Of a stretch of DNA of 8,206 bases, positions 1-7,154 are shown one piece after another (position 1 is the first letter of the stretch; the number at the start of each line of letters is the position of its first letter). The position numbers were made by a program, and so were the translations under genes. The notes below the pieces were generated by a model, which made no database searches, was not told the origin of the DNA, and was given only the letters and a program-made list of their open reading frames with translations. Origin of the DNA: Tannerella sp. (GTDB taxonomy: Bacteria > Bacteroidota > Bacteroidia > Bacteroidales > Tannerellaceae). The stretch spans positions 1-8,206 of the forward strand of contig JAISOP010000092.1 of assembly GCA_031275525.1 (NCBI GenBank), in the 5' to 3' direction.

Positions 1-65
1 TAGCGCCATTACAAATGCGGGAATTACTGCATTATAATGGCCGCCACTTCTGCATTAGAGATTTA
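1..65. other. Sequence downstream of metH
   Basis: A short AT-rich flank after the metH stop. It contains the perfect palindrome CATTATAATG (30-39) and a 7-bp inverted repeat GCCATTA (5-11) / TAATGGC (35-41). Neither is followed by a T-run on the minus strand within the window, so no metH terminator can be called. Confidence 0.4.
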
Positions 66-3000
66 TTATTCTTTCGACGTATTCGATCCTGCGTCCTGCA
101 CCTTGTATCCTGTACCCTCCTTGATGTTTTTTTGGAGGAATTTGCGGAGGGTTTCCGGATCTTCGCGGCGGCGGGCAGCGTAGTCGTGCAACTGTTCGTC
201 GGTGATGGGACCGACCATGAAGTAGCGGGCGTCGGGGTGGGCGAAGTAGAAGCCGGCTACACTGGCGGTGGGGAACATGGCGCCGTTTTCCGTCAGGCGG
301 ATGCCGATGCGCCCGAGGTCGAGAAGGGCGTCCAGCGTGAATATCTGCTGCTGGTCCGGCAGGGAGGGGTAGCCGACGGCCGGACGGATACCCCGGTATT
401 TGACCTTGAACAGGTCTTCCTTCGGGAGGTTTTCGGCGGCAGCATAGCCCCAGTATTCCCGGCGTACCTGCTCATGCAGGTATTCGGCGGCGGCTTCCGC
501 CAGGCGGTCGGAGAGAGTCTGGAGCAGCAGGAGGTGATACGGTTCGCCGTCGCGTTCCAGTTTTTCCCTCAGCGTTTCCGTTGCAGCGCCGGCTGTGACG
601 GCAAAAGCGCCGACGTAGTCCGTGCGTCCCTCGGATGCCGGCATCACAAAGTCTGCCAGCGAACGGCAGGCGTGGTCTTCCCCGGGTAGTTGCTGCCGGA
701 GCACGGGGAGGGTCTGCGTGCCGATGCGGATGTCGTCGCCGTGGCTGACGGCGGGGAAAATCCCGTACAGCGCCCGGCAACAGTCTTCGTCGGGGAGCTG
801 GCGCAGCAGCGCGCAGGCATCGTCGTAGAGCGTGGCGGCTTCCTGTGCCTTGCTGCGTTCCCCGTCCGGGAACTGCGCGAGCCAGGCGGCGCGGCAACCG
901 GGACAGTCGTGCAGTTGAGGCAGGTCTCCATAGCGGCCGTTCAATCGCCAGGCGCCGAAGAGGTATATCCAGTTGATATAGGGCAGCAGCGTGGCGGTAT
1001 GGATCCGAAGTTCCCGGACGTCTTTGTGGCGGGGCACAGTGGGGATGCAGGCCGCCCAGTCTGTGACCGGACGACGGGCACGCGCCTGTGCAAGGGAGAG
1101 TAGTGTGTACCCGACCTTCTTTTCCTGCATGGCGGCCATGCGGCGCAGGCGTTCGTATTCCTCGTTCAACTCGCGGACGTAGGCCTCGCGCGTGGCCGGG
1201 TTGAGCAGCCGGGCGGCGACCAGCGGGTTTTGCGAGGCGTCGGTGACGTGAATCACCGGATGGTCGTAGTGTGGCGCTATCTTGAGCGCTGTGTGCAGTT
1301 TCGAGGTGGTTGCCCCGCCGATTAGAATCGGGACGCGTTGCCCGGCTTTGCGCATGGTGTCCGTCACGTGAATCATTTCCTCGAGCGAGGGGGTAATCAG
1401 CCCGGAGAGGCAGAGCAGGTCGGGCTTCTCGCGCAGGACGGCTTCCAGGATGCGCTCGGCCGGTACCATCACGCCCAGGTCGATGACTTCATAGTTGTTG
1501 CACCGCAGGACGATGGAAACGATGTTCTTTCCGATGTCGTGCACGTCGCCCTTGACGGTGGCAAAGACGACCTTGCCGGCGCCGGAGGCTGTCCCCGAAT
1601 GACCCGCTTCGAGGGCCGGCTGCAGGATGGAAACGGCCTTCTTCATGGTCCGGGCGGTCTTGACTACCTGCGGGAGAAACATCTTGCCGGCGCCGAACAG
1701 TTCGCCCACCCGGTTCATCCCGCTCATCAGCGGCCCGTCAATCAGTTCGACCGCCCTGCCGCCGTGCGCCTGCAGAGCTTCCTCCAAATCCGTCTCCAAG
1801 TGGTCGTTGATGCCTTTCATCAGGGCATATTCCAACCTTTCATCCGGCGGAAGGCTGCGCCAGGCATCCGGTGCGCTTTCCGTCCGTCCGGCCTCCTGCG
1901 GAACCTGTTCCTGTGCACGGGTAATCAACTCCTCTGCCGCTTCCGGGCGGCGTGCCAGAATGACGTCTTCGAGCAACGTGCGGAACGACGGTTCAATGTC
2001 TTCGTAAAGAATGGCGGTGGAGGGATTGACGATGCCCATGTCCATGCCCTCGCGGATGGCGTGGTAGAGAAAGACGGCGTGCATGGCTTCACGCACGTAG
2101 TTGTTTCCCCGGAACGAGAAGGAGAGGTTGCTGACGCCGCCGCTGACTTTCGCACCCGGCAGGTGGCGCTTGATCCATCCCGCGGCACGGATAAAGTCCA
2201 GTCCATAGCCGTTGTGTTCGGGTATGCCGGTGGCAATCGCCAGCACATTGGGGTCGAAGATAATGTCCTGTGGCGGGAAACCGGCTTTCGCGGTCAGCAG
2301 GTGGTAGGCACGCTCGCAGACGGCAATCTTCCGCTCATACGTATCCGCCTGCCCCTCCTCGTCGAAGGCCATCACGACGGCGGCCGCGCCCAGCCTGCGT
2401 ATCCGTGCGGCACGCGTCAGGAAAACGTCTTCGCCCTCCTTGAGGCTGATGGAATTGACGATGCTTTTCCCCTGCACGCAATACAGCGCCTGTTCGATGA
2501 CCTCCCACTTCGAGGAATCAATCATCACGGGCACGCGGGCAATGTCCGGGTCCGAGGCCACCAGGTTCAGGAAGACGGTCATTTCCCGGGCGGCATCCAG
2601 CAGGCCGTCGTCCATGTTGATGTCGATGACCTGCGCACCGTCTTCCACCTGCCTGCGGGCAATGCCCAGCGCCTCCTCGTAGCTACCCTCCTTTATCAGC
2701 CGCAGGAACTTGCGCGACCCGGCCACGTTGCAGCGTTCGCCGATATTGACAAAGTTATTCTCCTGCTTCACCTCGAGCCGCTCCAGCCCGGAGAGCCACA
2801 GCGTCTGTGTTTGCGGGGCCGGGCGGCGGGGCGGGGCGTGCTTCACCAGCGCGGGAAAACGGGCGATGTGCGCCGGCGTCGTCCCGCAGCAGCCGCCGAT
2901 GATGTTGACCAGGCCCTCTTCGATGAAGGGTCGGACATGCGTTTCCATCGTTTCGGGCGTTTCGTCGTATTGGCCGAAAGCGTTCGGCAGGCCGGCATTG

Positions 3001-3803
3001 GGATAGGCGCTGACGGGGCAGGAGGCCATGGCGGAGAGTTCCCGCAGATGGGGGAGCATATCGGCTGCGCCGAAGGAACAGTTCAGCCCGACGCAGGCCA
3101 GGGGGACATGCTGTACGGAAGCCAGGAAAGCGGCCAGCGTCTGTCCGGAAAAGGTGCGCCCGCTTTTGCCGGCCAGCGTCAGCGAAAGCATGATGGGCCA
3201 CTTGTGTCCCCGGTTGTACATGGCTTGCAGGGCCGCGTCCAGGCCGGCCTTGAGGTTCAGCGTGTCGAATGTGGTTTCAAACTGGATAATGTCCACCCCT
3301 CCGTCCATCAGGGCCTCAATCTGCTCGCAGTAGGCGCGGTACAGGTCCTGGTAGGTAATGTCGCGGAAAGCGGGATTGTTGACGTCCTGACTCATCGAGG
3401 CCGTCTTGTTGGTCGGGCCGATGGAGCCGGCCACGAAGACCGTTCGTCCGGGATGCTCCCGCAGGTAGCGGTCGGCCACGTCGCGTGCCAGGCGACCGGC
3501 TGCCAGGTTAATTTCACGCACCTGCGCCTGCATACCGTAGTCGGCCATCGAAACGGCGTTGGCGTTAAACGTGTTGGTCGAGAAAATATCGGCGCCGGCG
3601 TCGAGATACTGCCGGTGGATGGATTGAATGATCTCCGGCCGGGTGAGGCACAGCAGGTCGTTGTTGCCTTTCTGCTGGCCGGGGCAGTTGGCAAAACGTT
3701 CGCCCCGGTAATCCTCTTCCGTCAGGTTGTATGGCTGAATCATCGTACCCATTCCTCCGTCGAGAATCAGGATACGTTCCTTTAATAACTGTTCAAAACT
3801 CAT
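66..3803 (-). CDS. metH: Cobalamin-dependent methionine synthase (full length)
   Basis: A 1245-residue protein that transfers a methyl group from 5-methyltetrahydrofolate to homocysteine through cob(I)alamin, making methionine and tetrahydrofolate in the cytoplasm. Modules in order: homocysteine/zinc domain (about 1-320) with Cys242 in GLNCSFG and Cys305/Cys306 in GGCCGTTP as zinc ligands; pterin-binding domain (about 350-620) with FVNIGERCNVAGS and VPVMIDSS; helical B12 cap (about 650-740); B12 Rossmann domain (about 745-890) with DVHDIG and the axial His755, then SGLITPS and GGATTS; AdoMet reactivation domain (about 900-1230) with RGIRPAVGYP and MFPTASVAGFYFAHP. Length is close to the E. 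coli enzyme (about 1227 by recollection), with no frameshift. The start at MSFEQLLKERILILDGGMGT fits the family. It lies 45 bp after smpB on the same strand, and no cobalamin riboswitch could fit in that gap. One oddity is Asn944 in YINW, where I recall Asp in the E. coli protein. Confidence 0.98.
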   Translation of the reverse strand: MSFEQLLKERILILDGGMGTMIQPYNLTEEDYRGERFANCPGQQKGNNDLLCLTRPEIIQSIHRQYLDAGADIFSTNTFNANAVSMADYGMQAQVREINLAAGRLARDVADRYLREHPGRTVFVAGSIGPTNKTASMSQDVNNPAFRDITYQDLYRAYCEQIEALMDGGVDIIQFETTFDTLNLKAGLDAALQAMYNRGHKWPIMLSLTLAGKSGRTFSGQTLAAFLASVQHVPLACVGLNCSFGAADMLPHLRELSAMASCPVSAYPNAGLPNAFGQYDETPETMETHVRPFIEEGLVNIIGGCCGTTPAHIARFPALVKHAPPRRPAPQTQTLWLSGLERLEVKQENNFVNIGERCNVAGSRKFLRLIKEGSYEEALGIARRQVEDGAQVIDINMDDGLLDAAREMTVFLNLVASDPDIARVPVMIDSSKWEVIEQALYCVQGKSIVNSISLKEGEDVFLTRAARIRRLGAAAVVMAFDEEGQADTYERKIAVCERAYHLLTAKAGFPPQDIIFDPNVLAIATGIPEHNGYGLDFIRAAGWIKRHLPGAKVSGGVSNLSFSFRGNNYVREAMHAVFLYHAIREGMDMGIVNPSTAILYEDIEPSFRTLLEDVILARRPEAAEELITRAQEQVPQEAGRTESAPDAWRSLPPDERLEYALMKGINDHLETDLEEALQAHGGRAVELIDGPLMSGMNRVGELFGAGKMFLPQVVKTARTMKKAVSILQPALEAGHSGTASGAGKVVFATVKGDVHDIGKNIVSIVLRCNNYEVIDLGVMVPAERILEAVLREKPDLLCLSGLITPSLEEMIHVTDTMRKAGQRVPILIGGATTSKLHTALKIAPHYDHPVIHVTDASQNPLVAARLLNPATREAYVRELNEEYERLRRMAAMQEKKVGYTLLSLAQARARRPVTDWAACIPTVPRHKDVRELRIHTATLLPYINWIYLFGAWRLNGRYGDLPQLHDCPGCRAAWLAQFPDGERSKAQEAATLYDDACALLRQLPDEDCCRALYGIFPAVSHGDDIRIGTQTLPVLRQQLPGEDHACRSLADFVMPASEGRTDYVGAFAVTAGAATETLREKLERDGEPYHLLLLQTLSDRLAEAAAEYLHEQVRREYWGYAAAENLPKEDLFKVKYRGIRPAVGYPSLPDQQQIFTLDALLDLGRIGIRLTENGAMFPTASVAGFYFAHPDARYFMVGPITDEQLHDYAARRREDPETLRKFLQKNIKEGTGYKVQDAGSNTSKE

Positions 3804-3848
3804 GTACGTATCATTTATTTGTCTTGCCGCCGGGCGGGGCCGGGCACG

Positions 3849-4316
3849 CTATTTTTTGAAAGCGCGGTCCATCTCCCGCCGGTCGTCGCGTTCGCGCAGG
3901 GACTGGCGCCGGTCATATTCCTTCTTTCCCCGGGCAATGGCAATGACGATCTTGGCCAATCCCCGTTCGTTGATAAACAGGCGAACGGGAATCACCGTAA
4001 AGCCGCTGTTTTTGGCGGCCGTTTCAATCTTCCGGATTTCTTTCCGGTTCAGCAGCAGTTTGCGGTCGCGCCGAGCCGGGTGATTGTTGTAGGTGCCGTA
4101 AAAATATTCGGCGATATACATATTCTTTACCCAAAGTTCCCTGCGTTCCACAACGCAGTAGGTATCTACCAGGCTGGCCTTGCCCAGGCGGATGGATTTA
4201 ATCTCCGTCCCGGTCAGTACCATCCCGGCGGTAAAGGTTTCGAGCAACTCGTAATCGAACGTTGCCCGTTTGTTCCTGATTTGTATCTGCTGGTTACCGG
4301 CTTTTTCCCTGCTCAT
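3849..4316 (-). CDS. smpB: SsrA (tmRNA)-binding protein SmpB
   Basis: A 155-residue protein that binds tmRNA and brings it to stalled ribosomes in trans-translation, tagging the incomplete peptide and releasing the ribosome. Family signatures run throughout: NKRATFDYELLETFTAGMVL near the N-terminus, then LTGTEIKSIR (about 34-43), GKASLVDTYC, the LLLNRKEI segment, the VIPVRLFINERG strand region, and IAIARGKKEYDRR followed by a basic, charged tail (SLRERDDRREMDRAFKK). That tail is the part known to fold into the ribosomal decoding centre. The length is normal. The start is preceded by an A-rich run (GAAAAAA), as is usual in Bacteroidetes, rather than a Shine-Dalgarno site. metH follows after 45 bp on the same strand, so the two are probably cotranscribed. 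The tmRNA gene itself is not in the window. Confidence 0.97.
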   Translation of the reverse strand: MSREKAGNQQIQIRNKRATFDYELLETFTAGMVLTGTEIKSIRLGKASLVDTYCVVERRELWVKNMYIAEYFYGTYNNHPARRDRKLLLNRKEIRKIETAAKNSGFTVIPVRLFINERGLAKIVIAIARGKKEYDRRQSLRERDDRREMDRAFKK

Positions 4317-4351
4317 TTTTTTCGATATAGTTGAATCTTTGAGTGATTATA

Positions 4352-4374
4352 CCGGAAAAAACAGATACTTCCGG
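4352..4374 (-). other. Small inverted repeat between the Yip1-family gene and smpB
   Basis: CCGGAA at 4352-4357 and TTCCGG at 4369-4374 are perfect 6-bp arms around an 11-nt A-rich loop. On the minus strand the hairpin follows the Yip1-family gene and precedes smpB, so it could be a weak terminator or attenuator. The following sequence (TATAATC) has no proper T-run, so termination would be inefficient. Confidence 0.35.
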
Positions 4375-4377
4375 CAG

Positions 4378-4403
4378 CATTGAATGGAATCATTGAATGG
4401 TTG
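4378..4403. repeat. Short direct repeat, period 13
   Basis: CATTGAATGG occurs at 4378-4387 and again at 4391-4400, a 13-bp period, with related TTGAAT steps following at 4401. It lies in the noncoding gap between the Yip1-family gene and smpB. No function can be assigned. Confidence 0.5.
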
Positions 4404-4426
4404 AATTTCCGAATCATAGGATTAGA

Positions 4427-4993
4427 TTAGAGCCGCAATCCCGGCATCATCAGGAAGATCAGGTAATCAATTGCCAGTGGCGTGACGATCATGACGGCGG
4501 AGGTGCAGGCCGAAAACTTCAGCCGCTCCTGCTCCTGCACGTGCATGTAAACGGTGGCGCCTTCCCAAATGATATAAACGGTATAGAACACGGCTGCACG
4601 CAGAAAGAAAAATTCGGGCATCAGCGCCAGCAGTATGTTCAGCGCAAACATCAGCGCGGAGGCATATCCCACAAAATAATACCAGCGGTTCGTATCCCTT
4701 TGGCGGTGAAAGACGCTGCGCCAGAGTTCGCCCATCAGGTGGACGGCCAGGAAGTAGCCGCCCATATTCGAAATCAACGCCTTGATAGCCGATTTCAGGG
4801 CAATTTCAAAACTGAATTCCTTGCGTGAAAACAGCACGCCTATGAAGGCAGCCAGGGTAATCAGGCCAATCAGCGGATAGAGGTATCGCGACAGGAAAAC
4901 CTCCTTGTCTTCTTCTTCCTCGCTTAACCGGTTCCATGTCACAGCCGGCTTGAAAACAAGGCCGGCCAGACGGTTGAATATATTATTAAACAT
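4427..4993 (-). CDS. Yip1-family integral membrane protein
   Basis: A 188-residue predicted inner-membrane protein. The N-terminus (MFNNIFNRLAGLVFKPAVTW, then an acidic EEEEDKE stretch) resembles the opening of Bacteroidetes Yip1-domain proteins, where a short amphipathic segment with a KP-x-x-x-W motif precedes the membrane bundle. Five hydrophobic segments are visible at about 37-55, 71-90, 105-124, 128-150 and 160-183. No catalytic motif is seen and the cellular role of bacterial Yip1-like proteins is not established. The start codon sits 24 bp beyond a TACTTTTG octamer on the same strand. smpB follows 110 bp downstream on the same strand, so readthrough into smpB-metH is possible, though a weak hairpin lies between them. 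The family assignment rests on recalled pattern similarity; the membrane topology is read directly from hydrophobicity. Confidence 0.8.
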   Translation of the reverse strand: MFNNIFNRLAGLVFKPAVTWNRLSEEEEDKEVFLSRYLYPLIGLITLAAFIGVLFSRKEFSFEIALKSAIKALISNMGGYFLAVHLMGELWRSVFHRQRDTNRWYYFVGYASALMFALNILLALMPEFFFLRAAVFYTVYIIWEGATVYMHVQEQERLKFSACTSAVMIVTPLAIDYLIFLMMPGLRL

Positions 4994-5016
4994 CGCTTTT
5001 TCATTGAATAAGTATG

Positions 5017-5024
5017 CAAAAGTA
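5017..5024 (-). promoter_or_regulatory. Candidate -7 element for the Yip1-family gene
   Basis: On the minus strand this reads TACTTTTG, an exact match to TAnnTTTG, placed 24 bp before the start codon at 4993. No TTTG is found at the expected -33 distance (about 5044-5049), so only half of the promoter is supported. The same octamer faces the other way at 5086-5093. Confidence 0.4.
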
Positions 5025-5061
5025 TAAAAAGAATAAAGAATACGGGTCGGGCGACGGCAGA

Positions 5062-5093
5062 TTTTTACGCTTCGGGGGAATATACTACTTTTG
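5062..5093 (+). promoter_or_regulatory. Bacteroidetes-type promoter for the lipoprotein gene
   Basis: TACTTTTG at 5086-5093 fits the Bacteroidetes -7 element TAnnTTTG exactly. TTTT at 5062-5065, 20 nt upstream, is a one-mismatch candidate for the -33 TTTG. Transcription would start near 5100, giving a leader of about 12 nt to the ATG at 5112 or about 30 nt to the ATG at 5130. The longer leader slightly favours the second start. Confidence 0.55.
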
Positions 5094-5111
5094 ACGCCGG
5101 ATTGAAGATTT

Positions 5112-5999
5112 ATGAAAAAGATAAGAATAATGAAAAAAGGATTGATTTATTTGACCTTGCTGCTTGTATGCAGCGCTTGTGTGAAGCGGGAAAAGCTGTT
5201 AATTGGAGGACCCGGCTGGCCGCAGATTGCGGTCGTGGACAAGGCGTCGGGCAAGATGGAATGGACGCATCCGCTGACGCCGGAAGAGGAGTGTAACGAT
5301 GTGGAAATGACGCCGCGCGGCGAAATACTGTATGCCTATAAGGGGGGCGCCAGGCTGGTTACCCGCAATCATGAGGTGGTATGGGACTACCGAGCCGGGG
5401 AAGCGGAAGCGGTGTACACGGCAACCCGCCTGGCGTCGGGTAACTACCTGCTGGCCATAGCCGGCTTTCCGATGCGCATGGTGGAGTTGGACAGGAAGGG
5501 CGAACCGGTTGGGGAAGTAACCTTCCGTGCCCTTACGAAGGACCTCACCCGTCAGTTCCGCCATATCCTGAAAACGCCGCAAAATACCTACCTGATTCCG
5601 CTGATGGACAAATACAAAATCGCGGAACTGGATGAAAACGGAAACGCGCTGAAGAGTATTTACGCCGGCTGTGAAGCGGTGGCCATCGTGCTGACGGAGG
5701 AGGGGAACTGGCTGGTTTCGGGCGGCGCGTCGCGTAGCATCATAGAAATTCAGCCGGAGTCCCGGGACGTCGTTCAAACGATTGAAACCAAAGATTTGAG
5801 TTATGGTTCGCTGCTGTATGCCGGCGAACTTATCCGCTACAAGAATGGAAATACACTGATTGCTAATTGGGACGGCCAAAGCAGCGAGAAAACACAACCT
5901 GTCCTGCTGGAGATTGACCCTAACCATAAAGTGGTATGGCGACTGCCTTATACGCCGGAAATATCAAATATTTCGACGGTGTATTCCTTTTTTGAGTGA
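5112..5999 (+). CDS. Predicted lipoprotein with beta-propeller-like repeats
   Basis: A 295-residue protein with a lipoprotein signal peptide: basic n-region, hydrophobic LIYLTLLLV, and a lipobox-like CSAC with the candidate lipidated Cys at residue 23. No acidic surface-export signal follows that Cys (VKREK), so a periplasm-facing position is more likely than the cell surface. The mature part has recurring propeller-blade features: IAVVDKASGKMEW (39-51), NHEVVWDY (86-93), RLASGNYLLA (106-115), RYKNGNTLIANWDG (242-255) and NHKVVWRL (271-278). These D-x-x-G-x-x-V-W and G-N-x-L patterns resemble PQQ-like or arylsulfotransferase-like propellers. No catalytic residues can be assigned, so no enzyme activity is proposed. 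Start choice is uncertain: an in-frame ATG at 5130 would still give a normal signal peptide (MKKGLIYL) and a longer leader. The gene is divergent from the Yip1-family gene and has its own promoter-like octamer upstream. Confidence 0.8.
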   Translation: MKKIRIMKKGLIYLTLLLVCSACVKREKLLIGGPGWPQIAVVDKASGKMEWTHPLTPEEECNDVEMTPRGEILYAYKGGARLVTRNHEVVWDYRAGEAEAVYTATRLASGNYLLAIAGFPMRMVELDRKGEPVGEVTFRALTKDLTRQFRHILKTPQNTYLIPLMDKYKIAELDENGNALKSIYAGCEAVAIVLTEEGNWLVSGGASRSIIEIQPESRDVVQTIETKDLSYGSLLYAGELIRYKNGNTLIANWDGQSSEKTQPVLLEIDPNHKVVWRLPYTPEISNISTVYSFFE

Positions 6000-6086
6000 G
6001 GGGGATTAGCTTTAAGTCTTTTAGGGCTTTTAGGCCTCGGGGGAACCGAATTACACAGAACCCAGGCACAAAACCATACCCACGGT

Positions 6087-6131
6087 ATAAATAAAAATCC
6101 CGCCGGGAAGCAGTCTGCCTCCCGGCGGGAT
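6087..6131 (-). terminator. Rho-independent terminator after the SusD-like remnant
   Basis: Perfect 12-bp arms, ATCCCGCCGGGA at 6097-6108 and TCCCGGCGGGAT at 6120-6131, enclose an 11-nt loop that can pair further (GCA with TGC). On the minus strand the stem is followed by TTTTATTTAT, the expected T-rich tail. It sits 25 bp past the stop codon of the SusD-like fragment, so it is most likely the original terminator of the lost susC-susD operon. On the plus strand there is no T-run, so stopping transcription from the lipoprotein gene is less certain. Confidence 0.85.
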
Positions 6132-6155
6132 GTCATGGATCCTGTCCGGTTCGGA

Positions 6156-6230
6156 TTACCAGCCGTAAGGCTGCGTGAGGTTCGGGTTGAGGACGGTTTG
6201 ACGGATCGGGATCGGCCGGTAATAGTACTC
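6156..6230 (-). pseudogene. C-terminal remnant of a SusD/RagB-like lipoprotein gene
   Basis: The minus strand encodes 24 residues and a TAA stop, beginning EYYYRPIPIRQ and ending NPNLTQPYGW. That ending matches the usual SusD/RagB C-terminus (a PIP-Q/R segment, then NPNLTQNPGW or a close variant). Upstream in this frame an immediate stop at 6231-6233 closes the frame, so only the tail of the gene survives. SusD-like proteins are surface glycan-binding lipoproteins of about 500-600 residues that work with a SusC-type transporter. The terminator just beyond supports this being the true end of the operon. The assignment is by recalled C-terminal pattern over a short stretch. Confidence 0.7.
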
Positions 6231-6374
6231 TTACCGCGCCGGACAGCAACAGGAGCCGGGCGGGGGGGTACTTTATTCGGAGGTTTGGAAAAGGGTTTCT
6301 ATGGAGGGCGAAGCCTGCCGGTATCCGGTACAGGGCGTTCGTGTTGAGCGATACGACGAGCGAGCCGAGAACCG
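6231..6374 (-). other. Unassigned sequence between SusC-like and SusD-like remnants
   Basis: No frame here gives a recognisable continuation of either SusC or SusD. A 97-codon minus-strand frame runs from 6426 to 6133 but passes through the SusD tail out of frame and looks like a chance reading. The stretch includes a run of 7 G at 6262-6268 and a 9-bp direct repeat, TTACCGCGC, at 6231-6239 and 6375-6383, one copy at each edge. It is probably rearrangement debris. Confidence 0.5.
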
Positions 6375-7154
6375 TTACCGCGCAGCTTCTTGTGTAGGCG
6401 CTTTTCGAGGGTGGTGTATCCCCCACATCTCGCCGATTTCCTTTCCTGCGTAGTGGGAACTGATCACTTTATCTTCATTGTCGAATTTCGTAATCCAACT
6501 CCGGCTGTCCCAGAGCATCAGGCGGACGCTGTAGGAGAAGGGCGAGCCGGCGAGGGAGACGTTGTCGCGCCATCCGAGGTTGATTTCCCAGCCCTTGTTC
6601 TTGAGGTCGGCGACGTTTCCCCCCGGCGTGCTTGCGCCGAAGACGGAGGGCAGCTCCATCATTCCGGTAATCATTCCCTCGGTGTAGCGGGTGTAGATGT
6701 CGGCGCTCAGGTCGAGCCTGTCGTCAAAGAATCCGAGTTCGACGCCCCAGGTGAGGGAGCGCGTCTTTTCCCAGGTCAGGTTGCCCGGCGCCGCGTAGCC
6801 GGGGGTTTGGATTCCCTGCGGCCTTGAGCCGTCGATGAAAGGGCCGATCTGGTTTATCAGCGCCATTTCGGACATGCTGGCGTAGTAGCCGAGGTCTCCC
6901 GCGTTGCCGTAGGAGAAACCCTGGTTACCGAGCGCGCCGTAGGAGACCTTGAGCTTCAGGTTGCTGAGCTTCGCCGCTTCGTTGAGGCTTTCCATGAACT
7001 GCTCTTTCGAGGCGACCCATGCGGCCGAATAGGAGGGGAAGAGGCCGAAGCGCTGTCCCTTGGCGAAGCGCGAGCTGCCGTCGTAGCGTCCGTTGGCTTT
7101 GAGGATGTACTTGTTGTCGAAGATGTAGATGAGGCGCGCGAAGACGCCGCGCAT
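6375..7154 (-). pseudogene. Internal fragment of a SusC/RagA TonB-dependent receptor
   Basis: About 245 codons clearly belong to the barrel region of a SusC/RagA outer-membrane transporter. Signatures are RGVFARLIYIFDNKYILKA at the start, GRYDGSSRF (22-30), RFGLFPSYSAAWVASKEQF (35-53), LKVSYGALGNQ (68-78), LTWEKTRSLTWGVELGFFD (126-144), NVADLKNKGWEINLGW (180-195) and GKEIGEMWG (237-245). Full proteins of this family run to about 1000 residues with a signal peptide, carboxypeptidase-like domain and plug. All of those are absent, as is the C-terminal part of the barrel. After GEMWG the sequence turns to HHPRKAPTQEAAR and stops, which is not family-like. Dropping one base in the C5 run at 6420-6424 would restore GEMWGYTT, the usual motif, but homology ends right after. 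The upstream edge abuts an unrelated gene near 7156. It is non-functional as it stands. The putative ATG at 7154 is an internal Met, not a true start. Confidence 0.85.

Noticed and set aside
1338..3785. 815-codon open frame on the plus strand opposite metH
   Set aside because: It lies wholly antisense to an unmistakable metH. Long antisense frames are expected from GC-rich codon bias, and its translation shows no recognisable domain.
3804..3848. Cobalamin riboswitch in front of metH
   Set aside because: The gap is only 45 bp, much too short for a cobalamin aptamer, and no B12-box-like element was seen in it.
5199..5927. 242-codon minus-strand frame opposite the lipoprotein gene
   Set aside because: The plus-strand frame has a signal peptide, a promoter and blade-like repeats. 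The antisense frame has no such features and is a shadow.
6076..6088. Terminator for the plus-strand lipoprotein gene (ATACC/GGTAT hairpin)
   Set aside because: The stem is only 5 bp with a 3-nt loop and is followed by A-rich, not T-rich, sequence on the plus strand.
6133..6426. 97-codon minus-strand frame spanning the SusC/SusD gap
   Set aside because: Its last part is the SusD tail read in the wrong frame, and the remainder has no family signature or credible start.
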